Source: a virus
Virus record (IMG/VR): IMGVR_UViG_3300009164_000073
Span: 1-62,930 of that record
Direction: 5' to 3' (one strand)
Length of the DNA stretch: 62,930 nucleotides
Shown here in pieces: positions 57,701 through 62,930 of this stretch. How positions within the stretch are numbered: position 1 is the stretch's first letter; every line of letters starts with the position of its first letter. Under the pieces are notes generated by a model. It ran no database searches. It was not told where the DNA came from and saw nothing but the letters and a program-made list of their open reading frames with translations. Position numbers and translations under genes: made by a program.

Positions 57701-57930
57701 ATATAGATGTAGAAAATGCCGCTAGTTTTTTAGCGGGCAGTATTTTAATCAGCCTCGGTATCATTATATTTGTTATTTGCTGTGTTGTTATTAATAACAT
57801 CATACACAAATATTGGAAACCTATTAACCTGTTCACACCAGACAGTTGGAAGGGATTCTTTCCTCCAGCCGAAATAAGATACATTGAACCAGAAACGAAT
57901 ACGACGACTACGTCAAAGGAAATTAAATGA
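57697..57930 (+). CDS. Small membrane protein (77 aa)
   Basis: Starts at GTG overlapping the previous TGA (GTGA). One long membrane helix (about residues 12-36, rich in Ile/Val) and a soluble Pro/Thr-rich C-terminus. Probably acts with its upstream partner at the inner membrane. Ends with a four-base overlap into the clamp-loader gene. Confidence 0.6.
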   Translation: MNIDVENAASFLAGSILISLGIIIFVICCVVINNIIHKYWKPINLFTPDSWKGFFPPAEIRYIEPETNTTTTSKEIK

Positions 57931-58847
57931 AAGAATTATGGGTAGAGAAATATCGTCCTAAGACAATAGACGGTTATGTGTTTCGAGATGAGCATCAAAA
58001 GAAACAAATACAAACCTGGATCAAAGATCAATCTATCCCGCATTTAATTTTTAGTGGTACTGCTGGTATCGGTAAAACTACAATGGCAAAGATCCTAGTT
58101 GAAGAACTAGGTATTGAGGATTACGATGTTCTAGAGATTAACGCATCACGTACAAACTCTGTGGACGATGTTCGCGATAAGATTGTTAACTTTGTACAGA
58201 CAATTCCGTTTGGTCCGTTTAAGGTCGTACTACTTGACGAGGCCGATTATCTGTCACCAAACGCACAGGCAGCACTACGTGGTGTGATGGAAGAGTATCA
58301 TCAGACTGCTCGTTTTATTCTAACCTGTAACTATCCTAATCGTATTATTCCAGCATTACATAGTCGTTGTCAAGGCTTCCACGTTGAGAAAGTAGACCAG
58401 ACTGAATTCATTGCTCGTGTTGCCACTATACTTGTTGAAGAAAACATTGACTTTGATCTTGATACATTGGATCTCTACGTTAAAGTAGCCTATCCCGATC
58501 TACGTAAATGTATTAATCTCGTACAACAAAACTGCCAAGAAGGTAAACTGATATCACCAAATCAAAGTGATGCTGGTGAGCAAGACTGGAAGTTTGATAT
58601 GGTTACTCTGTTTAAGGCGGGAAAGATCTCAGAAGCACGTAAACTACTCTGTGGTAAAATACGTTCTGAAGAAATGGAAGAAGTCTATGTGTGGTTGTAT
58701 AACAATCTAGATGTATTTGGCGATGAGCAGAAACAAGATAGTGCTGTTCTCATTATTAAACAAGGTCTAGTAGATCACGGACTTGTAATTGATACTGAAA
58801 TTAACCTTGCGGCCACAATGATTAAACTGGCAAGACTAAACGGGTAA
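57927..58847 (+). CDS. 44: Sliding-clamp loader large subunit, T4 gp44-like (306 aa)
   Basis: AAA+ clamp-loader ATPase: starts LWVEKYRPKTIDGYV, Walker A GTAGIGKTT (44-52), Walker B VLLDEAD (101-107), sensor 1 LTCN and the HSRCQ arginine-finger motif. Four gp44 with one gp62 load the gp45 clamp in T4. Gp62 and gp45 are not in this window next to it, unlike in T4. Length matches gp44 (about 320). Confidence 0.93.
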   Translation: MKELWVEKYRPKTIDGYVFRDEHQKKQIQTWIKDQSIPHLIFSGTAGIGKTTMAKILVEELGIEDYDVLEINASRTNSVDDVRDKIVNFVQTIPFGPFKVVLLDEADYLSPNAQAALRGVMEEYHQTARFILTCNYPNRIIPALHSRCQGFHVEKVDQTEFIARVATILVEENIDFDLDTLDLYVKVAYPDLRKCINLVQQNCQEGKLISPNQSDAGEQDWKFDMVTLFKAGKISEARKLLCGKIRSEEMEEVYVWLYNNLDVFGDEQKQDSAVLIIKQGLVDHGLVIDTEINLAATMIKLARLNG

Positions 58848-58850
58848 TCT

Positions 58851-59087
58851 ATGGCTGATCGTTATATGATTGTCTACTATCATCAACAGCCCGATGGTAA
58901 GTTCCTTGAATTGACAGAATTCAAAGACAATCTAAAAAGTAAAACAAAAGCAAAAGCTTCTGTAGTTCTAGATTTTAAGAAACGTAAAGTTATAAAGAAC
59001 AGCATCAATCCTGATGCTGACTTTATCTCCATTCTTGAAATGTACAAAAAACTGCTAGGGGATCAGTTGACCCCCTACCTTAACTAA
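58851..59087 (+). CDS. Uncharacterised small protein (78 aa)
   Basis: Follows gp44 by three bases, the place of gp62 in T4, but it is far too short for a full gp62 and shows no recognised similarity. Starts with a beta strand (RYMIVYYHQQPDG) and is Lys-rich in the middle. Its stop overlaps the convergent phoH stop (CTAA). Confidence 0.65.
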   Translation: MADRYMIVYYHQQPDGKFLELTEFKDNLKSKTKAKASVVLDFKKRKVIKNSINPDADFISILEMYKKLLGDQLTPYLN

Positions 59088-59803
59088 GCATCTCCGTAAA
59101 TCGCTAGAACCTCCTTAACTGCTTCGTGGCGTTCCACATCTTCTGCTGTGAAGCTGCACAGATCTACGTATCTGTGATTATGGAAATTATTAAACAACCC
59201 AAGGAATTCTAGTAGGCCATTGTTGCTAGGACGATCTGCTTGTTGCAGGTCTCCAGTAACTACCATTCTAGATCCTATCCCTAACCTAGTTAACAGCATT
59301 TTCATCTGACTAGGTGTCGCATTTTGCATTTCGTCTGCAATGATTACCGCATTTTTAAATGTACGGCCTCGCATATAAGCTAGAGGACTGGTTTCAATCA
59401 CCCCTTCTGATACAAAGTTTTCAATTTCTTTAACTGAGTAATTTTCTGCGAAGACATCCATAATTGGTCTAGTCCAAGGTTCCATTTTTTCTTGCAACGT
59501 ACCTGGAAGAAACCCGTGGTCTTCATCTACCGACACTGCTGGTCTTGTAATGATAATCTTATCACAGTGACCGTATTTCAATTGATCTATCGCCCACTGA
59601 ACGGCCAGCATAGTTTTGCCTGTACCGGCTGGGCCGATGGCAAAGACTATCATTTTCTGGGGATCGTTAAGTTTGAGTAAGTAAGTTTCCTGACTTAGGT
59701 TTTTGGGATAAATTTGAACTCTACGGCGTTTGTCATCTAGACGTTGATTGATATTTATTACATTTGCCTGCAGATGCACTGCTTGCGCTCTTTTTCGCTT
59801 CAT
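59084..59803 (-). CDS. phoH: PhoH-like P-loop ATPase (239 aa)
   Basis: PhoH domain: Walker A GPAGTGKT (57-64), ITRPAVSVDEDHGFLPGTLQEK, Walker B VIIADEMQN and VTGDLQQ. Common in marine phages; bacterial PhoH is an ATPase/RNA helicase-like protein of the phosphate regulon, while its phage role is unproven. Strong AAAGGAGGG site. A late box GTTAAATA and a 75-base leader with a CACGGAC/GTCCGTG hairpin precede it. Confidence 0.93.
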   Translation of the reverse strand: MKRKRAQAVHLQANVININQRLDDKRRRVQIYPKNLSQETYLLKLNDPQKMIVFAIGPAGTGKTMLAVQWAIDQLKYGHCDKIIITRPAVSVDEDHGFLPGTLQEKMEPWTRPIMDVFAENYSVKEIENFVSEGVIETSPLAYMRGRTFKNAVIIADEMQNATPSQMKMLLTRLGIGSRMVVTGDLQQADRPSNNGLLEFLGLFNNFHNHRYVDLCSFTAEDVERHEAVKEVLAIYGDA

Positions 59804-59877
59804 ATAAGGTTAGCCCTCCTTTAAATGTGTAAGGCACGGACCTTTTAAACCGTCGTGTCCGTGTCCGAACACAAACT

Positions 59878-59885
59878 TATTTAAC
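59878..59885 (-). promoter_or_regulatory. Late promoter box GTTAAATA (minus strand)
   Basis: About 75 bases before the phoH ATG. The leader holds a seven-pair inverted repeat around 59835-59862. Same octamer as the promoter at 26474. Confidence 0.55.
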
Positions 59886-59928
59886 GATCTAGTCAGAATA
59901 TAATAAGTTATGTTAAATTTTTAGCTGG

Positions 59929-59936
59929 AATAAATA
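59929..59936 (+). promoter_or_regulatory. Late promoter box AATAAATA
   Basis: 15 bases before the ATG at 59951 with a GGGAGA site between. A TATAAT also occurs at 59899-59904 but has only a poor -35. Confidence 0.65.
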
Positions 59937-59950
59937 CAAAGGGAGATACT

Positions 59951-60490
59951 ATGGCGAATATTAAAGACGTACTTAAAAACATAGAACAGGTCTACGGGTC
60001 TAACAACAGCTTGAATATGCTTAAAGATTTCGAGCGAGTTATTGACGAACTCGACACTTATGTATACGATAACTGGATCGACGGGGAACTTGTAGAAGGA
60101 CCTAAAGAAGGTCGATATTTTGTAGAATGCACATTTATGTGGCCTAAGGACAAAATGCCAGAACCGGTGGGCGGAATGCGTCTATTAGAGTACGGCTGTA
60201 AAGTTCAATTCAAAGAAACACAAATTGCCAAAGTCCGCAAAATTAAAAAGCCAGACGATATTCGTCCAGGTACAAAGAAAGGCAAAATTGATCACGAAGA
60301 TGTATGGATGGTCAAAATTATGATGCCTAAGAAATTAATGAACGACATCGATCGCGGTTACACTGAATTAGATAAGAATAAAGTTGAAGATGCGATCACA
60401 CAGAATGGCGGTGTTAACGCACACATCGACCCAGCAGAACAACAGGCACAGGAGATGGCTAATGCACCAGCAGAACAACCAGCAGCTTAA
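59951..60490 (+). CDS. Uncharacterised late protein (179 aa)
   Basis: Soluble, charged protein with a beta-rich middle (GRYFVECTFMWPKDK, GCKVQFKETQIAKV) and an Ala/Gln/Pro-rich disordered tail (PAEQQAQEMANAPAEQP). Late promoter and context next to another structural-type gene suggest a virion or assembly role. It overlaps the next gene by 29 bases. Similar proteins occur in marine T4-type phages as far as I recall. Confidence 0.65.
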   Translation: MANIKDVLKNIEQVYGSNNSLNMLKDFERVIDELDTYVYDNWIDGELVEGPKEGRYFVECTFMWPKDKMPEPVGGMRLLEYGCKVQFKETQIAKVRKIKKPDDIRPGTKKGKIDHEDVWMVKIMMPKKLMNDIDRGYTELDKNKVEDAITQNGGVNAHIDPAEQQAQEMANAPAEQPAA

Positions 60491-61211
60491 CGAAGGCCTT
60501 CGTCCGCTGGACTTGAAAGAAATGATCTATCCTACCTTTAAGGTAGACACCTATCGTTCAAAGATGGGCGAGGACAAAGATATTTGTGTTCTTACATTTG
60601 AAGTTAAAGATCGTCAACCTGCTAAAGACCTAATGGAGTTTTTAGAAAAAGGCTATGACTATGTGTTAGATGCAGATGTTAGTTCGGGCGAAAATGAAGA
60701 TGGTGAATATTTTGTATTCGTTGAACTTCCAAGATCGTCTCGCCTTGCAGAACACATTAGAGAAATCACCTACGGTGTACATAAACTAACAGGTATCGAC
60801 GATTTTAAATTTAAGTACTATAAAGACGATCGTGAACACGAAGTTTCTGAAGAAACACTGAGAAATATTATTCCCGAGTCAGCATCAACATATGAAAATA
60901 TGATGACTAAGGTTAGGACAGAAGAAGTTAAAAGATTCTTTACAAAAACGCTAATGGACGATTTTACATTAGAGGGTGATGTAATTACTATACACAAACC
61001 GTTTAATCAAAAAATACAATTAAGAATGGTCAAAGAAGGGGCTGTTGATTCTATCCTAGAAGGAGTCACAGATCCGATCACTATGGATCAAGATGCTATG
61101 AGTGAAATATTTTGGCTGACTAAAGTGCTAGGTGACTACAACATCAACAAAGTTGGTGACAGTTTTATGTTTGACAACAAAGGTCAAGCAATCTTACTAC
61201 AAAGGATATAA
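60462..61211 (+). CDS. Uncharacterised late protein (249 aa)
   Basis: Start placed at the ATG after AGGAG (60451-60455), inside the previous gene; the frame is open further upstream. Acidic, with mixed alpha/beta pattern (YPTFKVDTYRSKMGEDKDICVLTFEVKD), possibly two similar halves. No catalytic motif. Encoded between a late promoter and the lysis genes. Function unknown. Confidence 0.65.
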   Translation: MHQQNNQQLNEGLRPLDLKEMIYPTFKVDTYRSKMGEDKDICVLTFEVKDRQPAKDLMEFLEKGYDYVLDADVSSGENEDGEYFVFVELPRSSRLAEHIREITYGVHKLTGIDDFKFKYYKDDREHEVSEETLRNIIPESASTYENMMTKVRTEEVKRFFTKTLMDDFTLEGDVITIHKPFNQKIQLRMVKEGAVDSILEGVTDPITMDQDAMSEIFWLTKVLGDYNINKVGDSFMFDNKGQAILLQRI

Positions 61212-61213
61212 CA

Positions 61214-61840
61214 ATGGCTTTTACATTTGATTTTACTAAAGAACAACTTTCTCAATTAATTCCAGGTAATCCGTATATTGATCATTGGTACGAAGCATTT
61301 TGTACTCTGTTACCTGACTACGAAATTGATACTCCTCAACGTGTTGCAGCTTTCCTAGCACAATGCGCTCACGAGAGTGGTGGCTTTAGAGCACTAAAAG
61401 AAAACTTAAATTACAAAGCAGAAAGTCTTTGCAGAGTATTTCCAAAGTACTTTCCTAATATGGACATAGCAAATCAGTATGCTCATAACCAAGAAAAAAT
61501 TGCAAACAGAGTTTATGGCGGACGTATGGGCAATGGCCCAGAAGATTCCGGCGATGGATTTAAATACTGCGGTAGAGGCCTTATACAACTCACAGGTAAA
61601 CAGAACTATACAAAATTCGCAGAAAGCATTGATACACCAGTTGAAGACATTCCAGAATTTCTAGCAACATTCGAAGGTGCTATCCAATCAGCCTGCTGGT
61701 TCTGGGAAACAAACAACCTAAATCAATATGCAGACAAAGGTGACATACTAACAATGACCAAACGTATTAACGGTGGCACCATTGGATTAGAAGATCGTCA
61801 GAAGCATTATAATCACGCACTACACGTATTTGGAGCTTAA
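61214..61840 (+). CDS. GH19 endolysin (chitinase/lysozyme family, 208 aa)
   Basis: Glycoside hydrolase family 19: AHESGGFRALKENLNY with the two catalytic acids E54 and E63, then YCGRGLIQLTGKQNY and the conserved end NGGTIGLEDRQKHY. Phage members cut peptidoglycan glycan strands at lysis. No signal peptide, so export depends on the holin. AAAGGA site; first gene of the lysis cassette with spanin and holin genes. Confidence 0.93.
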   Translation: MAFTFDFTKEQLSQLIPGNPYIDHWYEAFCTLLPDYEIDTPQRVAAFLAQCAHESGGFRALKENLNYKAESLCRVFPKYFPNMDIANQYAHNQEKIANRVYGGRMGNGPEDSGDGFKYCGRGLIQLTGKQNYTKFAESIDTPVEDIPEFLATFEGAIQSACWFWETNNLNQYADKGDILTMTKRINGGTIGLEDRQKHYNHALHVFGA

Positions 61841-61842
61841 TA

Positions 61843-62316
61843 ATGTGGCAATTTGGTTGGATGGTTAATCTAATTCCAGATAGCATTTTAATTTGGGTTT
61901 ACTACATAATACTAGGTCTAGGTGTGGCCTGTTACGTTGCCAGCAAACTGGTTTCGTGGATCCCAATGATGGGACAATACAAATTCCCCGTAGAAGTTGT
62001 TGGAGTGATACTATTAGTCATAGGATCTTATTTCTACGGCGGCTACGGTACTGAGATGTCTTGGCGTGAAAGAGTTAAAGAATTAGAAGGTAAGGTCACA
62101 GCAGCCGAAAAGAAATCAGATGAGGCAACTGCCAAAGTCGAAATTAAAGTAGTAGAGCGCATCAAAGTTGTAGAAAAGAAAGTTGAAGTTGTAAAATTAC
62201 AGATAGAAAAAGATAAAGAAATTATCAATGCAGACTGTAAAGTTAACGAAACAGCAATAAAAGATTACAATGCTGCGATCGCTGATCCGGACGATGCTGT
62301 AAAGGAGAAAAAATGA
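61843..62316 (+). CDS. Inner-membrane spanin-like protein (157 aa)
   Basis: Two hydrophobic segments (about 11-36 and 47-65) followed by a long periplasmic coiled coil (about 70-135, KELEGKVTAAEKKSDEA... VEIKVVERIKVVEKKVEVV in parts). This is the form of an i-spanin (Rz-type), though classical Rz has one membrane helix. It precedes and overlaps by four bases an outer-membrane lipoprotein gene, the expected o-spanin partner. Confidence 0.7.
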   Translation: MWQFGWMVNLIPDSILIWVYYIILGLGVACYVASKLVSWIPMMGQYKFPVEVVGVILLVIGSYFYGGYGTEMSWRERVKELEGKVTAAEKKSDEATAKVEIKVVERIKVVEKKVEVVKLQIEKDKEIINADCKVNETAIKDYNAAIADPDDAVKEKK

Positions 62317-62582
62317 GAAAACTAGCATTAGTATTCTTATTGGCAGTTTTAACAGGCTGTAGCACTACTGCTCCTGTCATTATGAAGTTTCCGGAAGCGC
62401 CTCCCTCATTAATGGAACCGGGTGATAAACTAACACCGTTAACCAAGGAAAAGCCCGAACTTAGCGATCTAATAGATAATGCTAACGAGAACGCCGGAAA
62501 GTACTATCAACTGAGAGAGAAGTACAGAGCCTGGCAGGAATGGTATACACAGCAGAAACAGATATTTGATAGTATCAAATAA
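62313..62582 (+). CDS. Outer-membrane spanin-like lipoprotein (89 aa)
   Basis: Lipoprotein signal peptide MRKLALVFLLAVLTGC with lipobox LTGC (C16), then a Pro-rich stretch (FPEAPPSLMEPG) and a helical C-terminus. Size and position after the i-spanin-like gene fit an o-spanin (Rz1-type), which fuses inner and outer membranes in the last lysis step. Supports a Gram-negative host. Confidence 0.8.
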   Translation: MRKLALVFLLAVLTGCSTTAPVIMKFPEAPPSLMEPGDKLTPLTKEKPELSDLIDNANENAGKYYQLREKYRAWQEWYTQQKQIFDSIK

Positions 62583-62595
62583 ATACAGTTATAAT
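62566..62595 (+). promoter_or_regulatory. Possible dual promoter before holin gene
   Basis: TTGATA 62566-62571, 18 bases, TATAAT 62590-62595 could be a sigma70-type promoter; a late box AATAAATA (62578-62585) lies between. Either could serve the holin gene at 62609. Confidence 0.5.
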
Positions 62596-62608
62596 AGGAG
62601 CGGAGTAA

Positions 62609-62930
62609 ATGACAGAACAAAGCGCAAGCGAACAAAAGAAAGAAGATTGGATGAACAGCAAATGGCGTCCAATGATGGGTTGGATGTATATGTTAGTATG
62701 TATGTTCGATATGATTTTATTTCCAATCCTGTGGAGTTTGCTACAAACAGTAACGCATACTCCGATTACCCAATGGAACCCCCTAACATTACAAGGTGCT
62801 GGATTATTCCACATCGCAATGGGTGCAGTCCTTGGAATTGCGGCATTCGGTCGTACACAAGAAAAACTAAATGGAGCAAACAATGGCGGAGCAACAGTAC
62901 CATCAAGCAACTTTACAGCACCTAGCACAC
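62609..62930 (+). CDS. 3TM-type holin (partial, cut by window end)
   Basis: First 107 residues. WRPMMGWMYMLVCMFDMILFPI, the segment QWNPLTLQGAGLFHIAMG and AFGRTQEK match the 3TM holin family (PF11351 type, known from gene-transfer-agent release and marine phages). It opens the inner membrane so that the GH19 endolysin reaches the cell wall. GGAG site before the ATG. The stop is beyond the window. Confidence 0.85.
   Translation, partial: MTEQSASEQKKEDWMNSKWRPMMGWMYMLVCMFDMILFPILWSLLQTVTHTPITQWNPLTLQGAGLFHIAMGAVLGIAAFGRTQEKLNGANNGGATVPSSNFTAPST

Noticed and set aside
58851-59087. gp62, the small clamp-loader subunit
   Set aside because: Position after gp44 fits, but 78 residues is less than half the expected length and no motif supports it.

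Overview
The window looks like part of a large T4-type myovirus of a Gram-negative, probably proteobacterial, host. It encodes a T4 gp44-type clamp loader, PhoH, a UvsE UV endonuclease, MazG, ThyX, a GroES-like co-chaperonin, very large tail-fibre proteins and a lysis set (GH19 endolysin, two spanin-like proteins, 3TM holin). It carries T4-style late promoter boxes (NNTAAATA) next to host-type TTGACA-N17-TATAAT promoters. Spanin-type lysis genes and an IscU with the proteobacterial LPPVK motif point to the host type. No integrase, insertion sequence or CRISPR array was seen. Exact host and taxonomy cannot be read from the sequence.

Layout. 1-5950: sixteen tRNA genes or tRNA-like elements interleaved with structured noncoding RNAs, three Fe(II)/2-oxoglutarate oxygenase-like genes, an RNA polymerase omega-like gene (rpoZ) and unknown small genes. 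5908-8066: early-type genes (TraR/DksA zinc finger, tyrosine-phosphatase-like protein, metallophosphoesterase), each set behind a near-consensus sigma70 promoter; two of these promoters are embedded in the preceding terminator. 8073-9741: a fibre gene. 9738-26481: a compact late-expressed accessory island with seven radical SAM proteins, four more oxygenase-like proteins, two PLP-enzyme paralogues, two SGNH hydrolases, a GNAT, a methyltransferase, a sulfotransferase, an APS-kinase/nucleotidyltransferase fusion and a DUF2061 membrane protein. Its genes alternate in strand, overlap at their ends, and several lie five bases behind a late promoter box, so their mRNAs should be leaderless. 26527-32759: an atypical tRNA, an Hc1-like protein, thyX, a Bax-inhibitor-1 protein and a set of early unknown genes. 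32760-39000: two paralogous fibre proteins, surface-glycan-type genes, queD, uvsE and an iscU-iscA pair. 39000-54629: giant tail-fibre/structural genes. 54629-59087: early/middle genes including a DnaE-like fragment, GroES-like protein, a nucleotide-sugar dehydrogenase, MazG and gp44. 59084-62930: phoH, two late structural-type unknowns and the lysis cassette, cut by the window end.

How the parts fit together (inference). Early genes use host RNA polymerase through near-perfect sigma70 promoters, and the phage supplies two polymerase-binding factors (omega and a TraR/DksA-like protein). Late genes use a phage-type TAAATA promoter. The island needs SAM, Fe-S clusters, 2-oxoglutarate, PLP and PAPS; the phage encodes an Fe-S scaffold and carrier (IscU/IscA) and a likely PAPS-making kinase, which would supply two of these. 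Its product is unknown; virion, glycan or small-molecule modification are all possible. Two tRNA-like RNA elements with over-long acceptor helices, each placed directly before a CAU-anticodon tRNA, are the main unexplained RNA feature.
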